This document shows, in pieces, positions 20,809 to 28,870 of a DNA stretch of 64,000 nucleotides (position 1 is the stretch's first letter; each line of letters begins with the position of its first letter). The stretch lies in the NCBI RefSeq assembly GCF_002155695.1, contig NZ_MUYJ01000011.1, forward strand, positions 93,689 through 157,688, written 5' to 3'. Made by a program: the position numbers and the translations under genes. This stretch comes from Erythrobacter tepidarius. Lineage in GTDB: Bacteria; Pseudomonadota; Alphaproteobacteria; Sphingomonadales; Sphingomonadaceae. The notes under the pieces were generated by a model. That model ran no database searches. It worked only from the letters and a program-made list of their open reading frames with translations, and was not told where the DNA came from.

Positions 20809-22001
20809 TTCAGCCGCGCCTCCAGTTCCGCAGGCGCGCCAACCGCGGGGAATTGCCAGCTTTCGAGCGGGGTCAGCATCAGCGGCCCGGGCTGGGCCTC
20901 GGCAAGGCTCTGGCCGGGTTTCGAGAGGTTGAGGCTCCACCCGGTCACGCCCTCGGCGATCCTCAGCCCGTTGCCGTCCTCGACGATCCCGTCCCACAGC
21001 ACCGGCGGCAGCGCCCCGCCGAAGGCTTCGAGCAGCGCCTCCTTGCCATCGAGCTGCGGATCGTCCCCGCCGCGCCCGAAGGCATTGGGCCCGACGATCA
21101 CATTGCGCGCATAGGGATTGTAGCGGGCATCGTCATAGGGCTGGGGATAGGCGATCACCATGACATGGGCGGTGGCGTTGCCTTCGAAGGCATTGTTCTC
21201 GATCAGCACGCCGTCATTGGCCATCACCAACACGCCGGTGCCGCGCCGCACAGAGGCGACGATATTGCCCGGCGGGGCGAAATTGGGGGTGTCGTTGTCC
21301 TTCACCACATTGCCGCGCAGGATCACGTTGCCGCCGTTCATCACCGGCAGGCCCGGCAGATCGAACACCAAGAGGCCGCCGGTATTGCGGGTGGCGATGT
21401 TGTTTTCGACCAGCGCGTTGCGGCTGTTCTCAATCTCGATCCCCGCAACGTTGAATTCGACCTGGTTGCCGCGCACGGTGATGTCGCGGCTCTGGCCGAC
21501 ATAGATCCCCGCGTCCGACGCGCCGATCACCCTGGAGTGCGTCACCAGCACCCCGGTGCTTTCGACCGGATAGATGCCATAGGCCCCGTTGGTGGCCTTC
21601 GGCCCGCCGGTCCATTCGACGCGGATGGCATTGTAGATGATATTGTCCGCGCCCTTGGACTTGATCCCGTCGCCCTTGGGGTTCTCGATCGCAAAGCCCT
21701 GGAGGGTGACATTGTCGCTGGTCACCAGCAGCCCTTCGCCCGCGCCCTGCTGGCCGGTGAAATCGAGCACGCTCTTGTCCATCCCTGCGCCGCGCAGCGT
21801 CACGCCATCGACATCGAGGCTCAATCCGTCGGTGAGCGCGATGCGCCCTTCGCCCAGCTCGATCACGTCGCCGGGCCGAGCGAGGATCAGCGCCTCCTGC
21901 AGGCGGGTCGCCGCGCCCTCGCCCGCTTCGATGCGGTGGGTTTCGGCGGCAAGCGGCGCGGCGGTGGCCAGCAGCGCGGCGGCAAAAGCGATGCGGTTCA
22001 T
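20805..22001 (-). CDS. Secreted parallel beta-helix repeat protein
   Basis: A 398-residue protein with a signal peptide (MNRIAFAAALLATAAPLAAE) and many right-handed beta-helix rungs, seen as recurring V.L.GN / N.I...N patterns (NVTLQGFAIENPKGDGIKSK, DITVRGNQVEFNVAGIEIEN, VLVMANDGVLIENNAFEGN). Such folds are found in polysaccharide lyases and epimerases and in surface proteins; no lyase signature is obvious. The ATG at 22001 has AGAGGGAGA before it; the open frame continues 109 codons upstream without signal features. First gene of a three-gene operon with the diheme cytochrome and the hydrolase. Confidence 0.87.
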   Translation of the reverse strand: MNRIAFAAALLATAAPLAAETHRIEAGEGAATRLQEALILARPGDVIELGEGRIALTDGLSLDVDGVTLRGAGMDKSVLDFTGQQGAGEGLLVTSDNVTLQGFAIENPKGDGIKSKGADNIIYNAIRVEWTGGPKATNGAYGIYPVESTGVLVTHSRVIGASDAGIYVGQSRDITVRGNQVEFNVAGIEIENSRNALVENNIATRNTGGLLVFDLPGLPVMNGGNVILRGNVVKDNDTPNFAPPGNIVASVRRGTGVLVMANDGVLIENNAFEGNATAHVMVIAYPQPYDDARYNPYARNVIVGPNAFGRGGDDPQLDGKEALLEAFGGALPPVLWDGIVEDGNGLRIAEGVTGWSLNLSKPGQSLAEAQPGPLMLTPLESWQFPAVGAPAELEARLK

Positions 22002-22055
22002 GATGGTCTCCCTCTCCGCCGCGCATAGTGGCGCATCGGGGGGAGGGAAGGCAAG

Positions 22056-22108
22056 CGCCTCAAGCAGCGCAGCGGTAGGCGAACAAAAACGCCTCAAGCA
22101 GCGCAGCG
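22056..22108. repeat. 19-bp direct repeat, two copies
   Basis: CGCCTCAAGCAGCGCAGCG occurs at 22056-22074 and again at 22090-22108 (34-base period), in the short gap between the beta-helix gene start and the end of the hypothetical gene at 22127. It may be a local duplication or a regulator-binding pair upstream of the beta-helix operon. Confidence 0.6.
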
Positions 22109-22126
22109 CCAAGCGGACAGAAAATC

Positions 22127-22468
22127 TCAGCCGATCCCGATCGCGCACAGCCCGGCAGAGGTGGTCAGCACGGCTACCGCCTCGCCATCGCCGACCCGGT
22201 CGAGCCGCTTGATCAGCTCGCCCAGGCCATAGCCGCTTTCCGGCTCGCCCTCCTGCGCCGCCATGCCCTGCCGGAGCTTCCACAGCTGAACGATGGAGAG
22301 GCGCTTGACCATCCTTTGGGCCATGCATTCGGCGCGTTTGTCGCCGATGCCGGATTCGACCAGCGCGGCTTTGACCTGCATTTCCACCAGCGGGTTGGCG
22401 AGGCCGCTGAACAGCGCCCCACCCGCCAGCAGAATCACAAGCAGCAATCCGACGATCAGCTTACGCAT
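22127..22468 (-). CDS. Hypothetical membrane-anchored/secreted protein
   Basis: A 113-residue protein that I do not recognise. The N-terminal MRKLIVGLLLVILLAGGALFSGL is a signal peptide or single membrane anchor. The mature part is helical and mixed charged (VEMQVKAALVESGIGDKRAECMAQRMVKRLSIVQLWKL), with two cysteines (in AECMAQ and AGLCAIG) that could form a disulfide in the periplasm. The pattern of a CMA-R-V-x(n)-L-x-L segment recalls small DUF proteins of sphingomonads, but no family is assigned. The gene lies between the beta-helix operon and the repeat pair behind pntB. Confidence 0.7.
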   Translation of the reverse strand: MRKLIVGLLLVILLAGGALFSGLANPLVEMQVKAALVESGIGDKRAECMAQRMVKRLSIVQLWKLRQGMAAQEGEPESGYGLGELIKRLDRVGDGEAVAVLTTSAGLCAIGIG

Positions 22469-22495
22469 CAGAAGTCTCTTGGTAATCTGGTAATC

Positions 22496-22597
22496 GCATC
22501 AACTTGTCCGAAAACCGGTGCCCACTTTTCGGGTTGATGCGCATCTGTAATCGCATCAACCTGTCCGAAAACCGGTGCCCACTTTTCGGGTTGATGC
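22496..22597. repeat. Two tandem copies of a 45-bp nested hairpin repeat
   Basis: Copy 1 is about 22496-22540 and copy 2 is 22553-22597 (57-base period, differing at one or two bases). Each has an outer inverted repeat GCATCAAC...GTTGATGC and an inner one CCGAAAA...TTTTCGG around CCGGTGCCCAC. The inner core resembles the CGAAAACCGGTxCCCACTTTTCGG element dispersed in many alphaproteobacterial genomes. The second copy ends two bases before the pntB stop codon. Confidence 0.85.
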
Positions 22598-22599
22598 GA

Positions 22600-24051
22600 T
22601 CAATCGAGCGCCTTGACGATGTCCTCGACCATCTTCTTGGCGTCGGCGAGCAGCATGACGGTCTGGTTCATGTAGAACACATCGTTATCGACCCCGGCAT
22701 AGCCCACCCCGCCCATCGAGCGCTTGATGAAGAACACCTGCTTGGCCTTGTCGACGTCGAACACCGGCATCCCGTAGATGGGGCTGGACTTGTCGGTCTT
22801 GGCGGCCGGGTTCACCACGTCGTTGGCGCCTATGATGAAGGCGACATCGCACTGGGCGAATTCGGAATTGATGTCTTCGAGTTCGAACACCTCGTCATAG
22901 GGCACGCTGGCTTCGGCCAGCAGCACGTTCATGTGCCCCGGCATACGCCCCGCGACGGGGTGGATGGCATATTTCACCTCCACGCCCTTTTCCTTCAATT
23001 TGTCGGCCATCTCGCGCAGCGCGTGCTGCGCTTGGGCGACCGCCATGCCATAGCCGGGGATGATGATGACCTTCTCGGCCTGTTCGAGCATGTAGGCGGC
23101 ATCTTCCGCGCTGCCCTGCTTGTAGGGCCGCTGTTCACGCGCCCCGCCGGCGCCGCCGGCGCCCGCGTCGGCCCCGAAGCCGCCCGCGATCACGCTAATG
23201 AAGCTGCGGTTCATCGCGCGGCACATGATGTAGCTGAGGATCGCGCCCGACGAGCCGACCAGCGCACCGGTGATGATCATCGCCGTGTTGCCGAGCGTGA
23301 AGCCCATCGCCGCCGCTGCCCAGCCCGAATAGGAGTTGAGCATCGACACCACCACCGGCATGTCGGCCCCGCCGATCGGGATGATCAGCAGGAAGCCGAT
23401 GGCAAAGGCGAGCACGGCGATCCAGATCACCAGCTGGCCCTCGCCCGCGCCACCCGCGCCCGAGAGCGTGTAGGCACCGATGAGAGCGAGAATCGCAACC
23501 AGCGTGCCGAGGTTGATGACATGCCGCCCCGGCAGCAGGATGGGCGAACCGCTCATCCGGCCCGATAGCTTGAGGAAGGCGATGACCGAACCGGAAAAGG
23601 TGATCGCCCCGATGGCGATGCCGAGGCCCAGTTCAACGCGGCTCACCGCGATGATCTGCCCGGCCGCATCGGTGATCCCGAAAGCTGCCGGGTTGAGCCA
23701 TGCGGCAAGGCCCACCACCACCGCGGCGAGACCGACGAGGCTGTGGAAGCCCGCCACCAGTTCGGGCATCGCGGTCATGGCGATGCGCCGCGCGATGGTA
23801 ACGCCAAGCACCGCGCCGATCGCGATGGCAATGCCGATCTCGACAAGGTTCGTGCCGTGCATCACCAGCGTGGTGCCCACGGCAATCGCCATGCCGACCA
23901 TGCCGTTGCGGTTGCCCGCCCGGCTCGAGGCAGGGCTCGAAAGCCCGCGCAGCGCGAGGATGAAGAACACGCCCGCGACAAGATAGGCGAGCATCGCCCA
24001 GGCCGGCGTCGCGCTCCCATGGGTCGCGGCGGAAAGGAGGGAGAAGGTCAT
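22600..24051 (-). CDS. pntB: NAD(P) transhydrogenase subunit beta
   Basis: A 483-residue inner-membrane subunit of the proton-translocating transhydrogenase, which uses the proton gradient to make NADPH from NADH. The N-terminal two thirds are membrane helices (domain II, e.g. ATHGSATPAWAMLAYLVAGVFFILALRGLSSP), followed by the NADP(H)-binding domain III (VIIIPGYGMAVAQAQHALREM, HPVAGRMPGHMNVLLAEA, GANDVVNPAA, KRSMGGVGYAGVDN). Complete. It follows pntAB by 3 bases as the last gene of the operon. Confidence 0.97.
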   Translation of the reverse strand: MTFSLLSAATHGSATPAWAMLAYLVAGVFFILALRGLSSPASSRAGNRNGMVGMAIAVGTTLVMHGTNLVEIGIAIAIGAVLGVTIARRIAMTAMPELVAGFHSLVGLAAVVVGLAAWLNPAAFGITDAAGQIIAVSRVELGLGIAIGAITFSGSVIAFLKLSGRMSGSPILLPGRHVINLGTLVAILALIGAYTLSGAGGAGEGQLVIWIAVLAFAIGFLLIIPIGGADMPVVVSMLNSYSGWAAAAMGFTLGNTAMIITGALVGSSGAILSYIMCRAMNRSFISVIAGGFGADAGAGGAGGAREQRPYKQGSAEDAAYMLEQAEKVIIIPGYGMAVAQAQHALREMADKLKEKGVEVKYAIHPVAGRMPGHMNVLLAEASVPYDEVFELEDINSEFAQCDVAFIIGANDVVNPAAKTDKSSPIYGMPVFDVDKAKQVFFIKRSMGGVGYAGVDNDVFYMNQTVMLLADAKKMVEDIVKALD

Positions 24052-24054
24052 CGC

Positions 24055-24336
24055 TTACTTCTCCTTCTTCTTGTACATCGCGAGCATCCGCTCGGTAACG
24101 GCAAAGCCGCCGAAGATGTTGATGCTGGCCATCACCACGCCCGCGAGCGCGAGATATTTCGCCACCGGGTTTTCCGCCTCGGCTGCGGCGATCAACGCGC
24201 CAACGATGATTACCGAGGAGATCGCATTGGTCACCGCCATCAGCGGCGTGTGCAGCGCCGGGGTCACCGACCAGACGACGTAATAGCCCACGAAACAGGC
24301 CAGTACGAAGATGCTGAGAATTGCAATGAAGTCCAT
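24055..24336 (-). CDS. pntAB: NAD(P) transhydrogenase subunit alpha, membrane part
   Basis: A 93-residue membrane protein equal to the C-terminal domain-II part of the alpha subunit that is a separate gene in the three-gene (AA/AB/B) transhydrogenase type. Three to four hydrophobic segments are visible, with the conserved VWSVTPALHTPLMAVTNAISSVIIVGAL and the basic C-terminus MYKKKEK. It lies between the PH-domain gene (21-base gap) and pntB (3-base gap). Confidence 0.96.
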   Translation of the reverse strand: MDFIAILSIFVLACFVGYYVVWSVTPALHTPLMAVTNAISSVIIVGALIAAAEAENPVAKYLALAGVVMASINIFGGFAVTERMLAMYKKKEK

Positions 24337-24357
24337 GAATTGCCCCTCTTTGCCGAT

Positions 24358-24723
24358 CTATTTGCCGGGCGCGAGATATTCGGTGAGCAGCGTCACCAGC
24401 CCCGGCACATCGGCACCGCGGCTGAGGTTGAATGCAATCGGCGCGGAGCCCGAGACGGTGAGCGAGACTTCCGTATCGAGATCGAAATGCCCCGCGCTCT
24501 CGAGCGTAAAAGTGGTGATCGCGCGGTAAGGGATGGTCAGAAACCGCTTCTTTGTTCCTGTCAGCCCCTGCACGTCGATCATCAGGATGCGGCGGTCGGT
24601 GAAGATGATCGCGTCCCGCACCAGCTTGAAAGCAAGGCGCACCTGCTCGCCATGCGCGAGCGCATAGGCGAGATCTTCGGCGGCATCCTCGGCGTCCCAG
24701 ACCGTCGCGTTGATCAGGCCCAT
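24358..24723 (-). CDS. PH-domain (bPH-type) protein in the transhydrogenase operon
   Basis: A 121-residue cytoplasmic protein with a bacterial PH-like fold of the YvbH/bPH type: AFKLVRDAIIFTDRRILMIDVQGLTGTKKRFLTIPYRAITTFTLES, then a strand GHFDLDTEVSLTVSG and a C-terminal helix. The ITDRRI- and IPY.SI-type motifs are the family signature. The ATG at 24723 is 4 bases after the pntAA stop; a TTG at 24735 overlaps that gene. Its role is unknown. Its place between pntAA and pntAB makes it co-transcribed with the transhydrogenase. Confidence 0.82.
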   Translation of the reverse strand: MGLINATVWDAEDAAEDLAYALAHGEQVRLAFKLVRDAIIFTDRRILMIDVQGLTGTKKRFLTIPYRAITTFTLESAGHFDLDTEVSLTVSGSAPIAFNLSRGADVPGLVTLLTEYLAPGK

Positions 24724-24727
24724 CGGT

Positions 24728-25849
24728 TCAACCAAGCAGCCGCGCGTTGACGACCTTGCCGCCCTGCGTCAGGCGGATCGCATTGCCGATTTCCTCGTCG
24801 AGCACGGGCCGCTTCGCCTCCTTGTCCCAGAAGGCGCTGAGGAAGTTATAGTGGTTGCGCGCGAACAGCGCCGAAGCGTCGGCGGGCAGATGCGCGGGCG
24901 TGTTGGAATAGCCCATGATGGTGACGCCGTGCCTGACCACCACCTCGTCGGCGACCGAGCCTTCGACATTCCCGCCCTGCGCCACCGCGAGATCGAAAAT
25001 CACGCTGCCCGGCTTCATCGTCGCGATCTGCGCGTCGGTGACGAGGCGCGGGGCGGCGCGGCCCGGGATCAGCGCGGTGGTGATGACGATATCCTGCTTG
25101 GCGATATGGGCGGAAACCAGTTCGGCCTGCGCCTTCTGATATTCCTCGCTCATCTCGGTGGCATAGCCGCCCGCGCCTTCACCTTCGATGCCGGCGACCT
25201 TCTCGACGAAGATCGGCTTGGCACCCAATGACTGGATCTGCTCCTTGGTGGCGCTGCGCACGTCCGTCGCAGAAACCTGCGCTCCCAGCCGCCGCGCGGT
25301 TGCGATCGCCTGAAGCCCTGCCACGCCCACGCCCATCACGAACACGCGCGCGGCCTGCACCGTGCCGGCCGCCGTCATCATCATCGGGAAGGCGCGGCCA
25401 TAGGCATCGGCCGCTGCCAGCACCGCCTTGTAGCCGGCAAGGTTCGATTGCGAGGACAAGACGTCCATCGACTGCGCGCGGGTGATGCGCGGCATGAATT
25501 CCATCGCCAGCGCCTCGAACCCGGCCGCGGCATAGGCATCGACCAGATCGCGCTTGCCGAAGGGATCGAACAGCGCCGCCACCATCGCGCCGGGCTTCGC
25601 GCCCGCCAGCAAGGCCACATCGGGCGCCTGAATGCCGAGCACGATGTCGGCATCCTTCACCGTCGCGGCCGCATCCCCGACGCTCGCGCCGGCTTCGGCA
25701 TAGGCCGCATCCTCGACCGAGGCGGACAGGCCCGCCCCGGCCTCGACCGCGACCGCGCAGCCTAGCGCTGCAAACTTCTTCACCGTTTCCGGGGTGGCGG
25801 CAACGCGCGTCTCCCCCGCGGCGCGCTCCTTGAGGATGGCGATCTTCAC
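24728..25849 (-). CDS. pntAA: NAD(P) transhydrogenase subunit alpha, NAD-binding part
   Basis: A 373-residue peripheral subunit binding NAD(H) (domain I), homologous to alanine dehydrogenase. Motifs: KERAAGETRVAATPETVKKF at the N-terminus, MMTAAGTVQAARVFVMGVGVAGLQAIATARRLGAQVSATDVR (the Rossmann loop GVGVAG near 175) and IPGRAAPRLVTDAQI. It stops before the membrane segments, which are encoded by pntAB. Second gene of the operon, 12 bases after the oxidase subunit gene. Confidence 0.97.
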   Translation of the reverse strand: MKIAILKERAAGETRVAATPETVKKFAALGCAVAVEAGAGLSASVEDAAYAEAGASVGDAAATVKDADIVLGIQAPDVALLAGAKPGAMVAALFDPFGKRDLVDAYAAAGFEALAMEFMPRITRAQSMDVLSSQSNLAGYKAVLAAADAYGRAFPMMMTAAGTVQAARVFVMGVGVAGLQAIATARRLGAQVSATDVRSATKEQIQSLGAKPIFVEKVAGIEGEGAGGYATEMSEEYQKAQAELVSAHIAKQDIVITTALIPGRAAPRLVTDAQIATMKPGSVIFDLAVAQGGNVEGSVADEVVVRHGVTIMGYSNTPAHLPADASALFARNHYNFLSAFWDKEAKRPVLDEEIGNAIRLTQGGKVVNARLLG

Positions 25850-25861
25850 GCGCGCGCCCGC

Positions 25862-25984
25862 TCAGCTGGCAATCGCTGCGATAACGGCGAACACGATCAC
25901 CGCGATCACCGGCACCACCCATTTGAGCGTCGCCGTGAAGCCGCCATAGGTGGCCTGCGCCTTTTCCATGTCGTGAACAGTCAT
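25862..25984 (-). CDS. aa3-type cytochrome c oxidase subunit IV (short bacterial form)
   Basis: A 40-residue single-span membrane protein. The N-terminal MTVHDMEKAQATYGGF is the family signature of the small bacterial oxidase subunit IV, followed by one hydrophobic segment (WVVPVIAVIVFAVIAAIAS). The ATG at 25984 was chosen for this match; the frame is open 33 codons further upstream but that part has no sense. Such subunits sit at the edge of the aa3 oxidase. Only 12 bases separate it from pntAA, so an oxidase accessory subunit is made from the transhydrogenase message. Confidence 0.85.
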   Translation of the reverse strand: MTVHDMEKAQATYGGFTATLKWVVPVIAVIVFAVIAAIAS

Positions 25985-26254
25985 GTCCTGTCTTTCCCTT
26001 CGGGTTCCTGAACACCGCAGGCGGCATTTGGTTGCACCAGCACGGCCCTGCCGCCGCTCCTGCCTGCCCCCGTATCGAAGCACGGCCGCGCGCTCAAGTC
26101 ACCTTTAATGAGAGGCTGAGGGTGGCATCCGGCGGGCATCGCGCGCGCACCGGCAACAGCCTTAATCGCGTCTTTACCCATCTCCCCTATGCAGAAGCCT
26201 GTGTCACGCCGGGACACAACCGCCCGGCGCAGGGAAAGACGAGCGGCAAGGCTG
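25985..26254. other. Divergent control region, pnt operon / response regulator
   Basis: 270 bases between divergent genes; must contain the promoter of the oxidase subunit/pnt operon and that of the response regulator. A modest AT-richer stretch lies at 26100-26180 (CACCTTTAATGAG, GCCTTAATCGCG). No clear repeat or operator was found. Confidence 0.45.
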
Positions 26255-27700
26255 ATGGCGGATATTGATTGCCACCCCGAAGCGCAGGACGATGCGCGAA
26301 TCGTGATGCTGATCGATGATGAGCCCGCACAGGGCCGGCTCATCTCGGCGATCGCCGCACGCGATGGCTGGCGCACCATCATCGCCCCCGACGGCGAAAC
26401 CGCGATCGCCATGCTCGGCACGCGCGAGGGGATGCAGCTGTCGGCAATCCTGCTCGATCAATGGGTGCCGGGCGATGATGCCTGCACGCTGATCGCCGAA
26501 CTCAAGGCCCGCCGCCCGGCCCTGCCGATCCTGATGCTCACCACCAGCGCCTCACCCTTGCTGGCGGTGGAAGCGATGCGGGCAGGCGCGAGCGATTACC
26601 TCGTCAAGCCGGTCAGCCCCGAGCGGTTGATGGAAGCCCTGCGCAGCGCCACCACCCGCAAGACCCCGCGCGACGAGCTGGCCCCGCTCACCGAAAAGAT
26701 GTCGGCCAGCCTCGATTTCGATGCGATGATCGGCACCGCGCCGCCGTTCCGGGCCGCGCTGGCGCAGGCGGCCAAGGCCGCCCGCGGCCAGGGCCATGTG
26801 CTGATCGAAGGCGAAAGCGGCACCGGCAAGGAAATGCTGATGCGTGCGATGCACGCCGCCTCCCCGCGCGCCAAGGGCCCGCTGCGGATCATCAACCTCG
26901 CCAGCATTCCGCCCGGCTCGATCGAATCGGTGCTGTTCGGCCATGAACCCGGTTCCGTTCCCGGCGCCTTCGACCGCCAGATCGGCGCGTTCCAGCATTG
27001 CGACGGCGGCACGCTGATCCTCGACGAGATCGATCGGCTCACCCCGGTGGTCCAGCAACGCCTGGGCGAGGCGCTCGACAGCGGCATCATCCGCCCGGTC
27101 GGCGCGAGCTATGGCTTTCGTGTCGATGTGCGCCTGCTGGTGACGAGCAATGTCGGGCTCGACGCGATGGTCGAAGCAGGCCAGTTCGACGCCGCGCTCG
27201 CCGCAAGGCTGGGGGCAACCCGCATCCGACTGCCCGCCCTGCGCGAGCGTACCGGTGACATCCCCGCGCTCACCCGCCACTTCCTCGCGCGCATCGGCGA
27301 ACAGCCGGGGCTCAATCACCTGTCGATCTCGGAAAGCGCGCTGGCCTTGCTTGCCGCCTATGACTGGCCGGGCAATGTCCGCCAGCTGCAATCGGTGCTG
27401 TTCCGCGCGGCGGTCTATTGCGAGGGCAACACGCTCACCGCCGACAGCTTCCCGCAGCTGTCCGAAATGCTCGGCGAACAGCGCGCCAGCCGCGCGCTTG
27501 CCTCGCACGAAGGCGTGGGCATCATGCTCTATACCGAGGACGGCAACCTGCGTCCGCTCGAAGAGATCGAGGCCGATGTGATCCGCCTCGCCATCGGCCA
27601 CTATCGCGGCCGCATGACCGAAGTGGCCCGCCGGCTGGGAATCGGGCGCTCGACGCTCTACCGCAAGCTCAGCGATCTCGGGATTGACAACGCGGCCTGA
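26255..27700 (+). CDS. NtrC-like response regulator without GAFTGA motif
   Basis: A 481-residue regulator with receiver, AAA+ and Fis-type HTH domains. Receiver: VMLIDDEPAQ start, phospho-acceptor Asp68 in ILLDQWVPGDD, and VKPVSP lysine. AAA+: Walker A GESGTGKE near 187, Walker B GGTLILDEIDRL, and sensor region WPGNVRQLQS. HTH: EVARRLGIGRSTLYRKL at the C-terminus. The loop that contacts sigma-54 (normally GAFTGA) reads GSVPGA, so activation through sigma-54 is doubtful. The ATG at 26255 begins MADIDCHPEAQ; a start at 26189 is possible. No partner kinase is adjacent. Confidence 0.88.
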   Translation: MADIDCHPEAQDDARIVMLIDDEPAQGRLISAIAARDGWRTIIAPDGETAIAMLGTREGMQLSAILLDQWVPGDDACTLIAELKARRPALPILMLTTSASPLLAVEAMRAGASDYLVKPVSPERLMEALRSATTRKTPRDELAPLTEKMSASLDFDAMIGTAPPFRAALAQAAKAARGQGHVLIEGESGTGKEMLMRAMHAASPRAKGPLRIINLASIPPGSIESVLFGHEPGSVPGAFDRQIGAFQHCDGGTLILDEIDRLTPVVQQRLGEALDSGIIRPVGASYGFRVDVRLLVTSNVGLDAMVEAGQFDAALAARLGATRIRLPALRERTGDIPALTRHFLARIGEQPGLNHLSISESALALLAAYDWPGNVRQLQSVLFRAAVYCEGNTLTADSFPQLSEMLGEQRASRALASHEGVGIMLYTEDGNLRPLEEIEADVIRLAIGHYRGRMTEVARRLGIGRSTLYRKLSDLGIDNAA

Positions 27701-27837
27701 TCTTCGGCAAGCGTACGCCACCGGGTCAGGAGTGGGTCAAGTGAACCAGCATCACCGCTAAGGCGGCCACCGCATCATCCGGGACACGGGGCCAAGCGCC
27801 CATCCCGCCGGTTCACTGCGATATCACGAGGTTCCCC

Positions 27838-28617
27838 ATGCCAAAACCGCAAGGCGCGTTTTGCGTCGTCACCGGCGGCGCGCGCGGCATCGGCCGCGCC
27901 ATTTGCGCCGCTTTCATCACCGAGGGCGCACGCGTCCTGCTGACCGACATCGACGCCGAAGGCGGCGCCGCGAGCGCGGCCGAACTCGGTTGCGATTTCC
28001 TCAAACTCGACGTGCGCTCGCAAGCCGATTGGGAGGCGCTCGCCGCGCTCCACCCCCAGGCCGACGTCGTGGTCAACAATGCCGGGATCACCGGGTTCGA
28101 GCACGGGCACCCACCCCACGATCCCGAACACGCCAGCCTGGCCGATTGGCGCGCGGTTCATGCGGTCAACACCGATGGCACCTTTCTCGGCTGCCGCTAT
28201 GCGCTGCGGGCAATGCGCCAGCGCCGCAGGGGTTCGATCATCAACATCTCCTCGCGCTCGGGATTGGTCGGCATTCCCGGCGCGGCGGCCTATGCCGCCT
28301 CCAAAGCCGCGATCCGCAACCACACCAAGTCGGTTGCGCTCTATGCAGCTCAGCAAGGCTGGCAGGTGCGGTGCAATTCGGTCCACCCCGCCGCCGTGCT
28401 CACCCCGATGTGGGAGCCGATGCTGGGCAATGGGCGCGCGCGCGAGGCTACCATGGCCGCGCTGGTCGCCGACACCCCGCTCAAACGCTTCGGCACCCCG
28501 CAGGAAGTCGCGGCCCTGTGCGTCTATCTTGCCAGCGAGGAAAGCGCCTACATGACCGGAGCAGAGCTGACGCTTGACGGCGGACTGCTGGCGGGGAGCG
28601 CCGCATCGCCGGGCTAG
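27838..28617 (+). CDS. Short-chain dehydrogenase/reductase (SDR)
   Basis: A 259-residue classical SDR. Cofactor loop [13 protein letters not shown] (residues 10-22), NNAG motif at about 79 ([10 protein letters not shown]), catalytic Ser in [16 protein letters not shown] (Tyr/Lys) and the C-terminal LTLDGG. DIDAE after the second strand favours NAD(H). The substrate cannot be deduced. The ATG at 27838 is the first start with a complete N-terminal strand. Single gene, 137 bases downstream of the response regulator. Confidence 0.92.
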   Translation: MPKPQGAFCVVTGGARGIGRAICAAFITEGARVLLTDIDAEGGAASAAELGCDFLKLDVRSQADWEALAALHPQADVVVNNAGITGFEHGHPPHDPEHASLADWRAVHAVNTDGTFLGCRYALRAMRQRRRGSIINISSRSGLVGIPGAAAYAASKAAIRNHTKSVALYAAQQGWQVRCNSVHPAAVLTPMWEPMLGNGRAREATMAALVADTPLKRFGTPQEVAALCVYLASEESAYMTGAELTLDGGLLAGSAASPG

Positions 28618-28843
28618 GTGCGTGGGTGATTGCCAGGGCCGCGCACATGGCAGCGTGGCCGATGCGCGATTGGCGCAAGACATGGACGGATCGTTGGCGG
28701 GTCTTGACCATGGGGCTGCCATTTCCCGGAGCGGCGCGGGCGGGCCTGCGCGTCAACGCCATCGGCCATGTTATGGTTTCGGACGGCGGCTTTACCCTCT
28801 TATTTTCAGGAGGTAATTTCCGCCAATCCAACACCGCCCGCAA

Positions 28844-28859
28844 TGTTTCACGTGAAACA
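28844..28859. promoter_or_regulatory. parS chromosome-partitioning site
   Basis: TGTTTCACGTGAAACA is a perfect 16-bp palindrome (20 bp with the flanking AA/TT at 28842-28861) that agrees with the ParB-binding parS consensus used across bacteria, including Caulobacter. It lies in a short gap between the SDR and PhoD-like genes. parS sites cluster near the replication origin in most genomes, which suggests that this window is origin-proximal; no parAB genes are in view. Confidence 0.85.
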
Positions 28860-28870
28860 TTTCGGGAACA

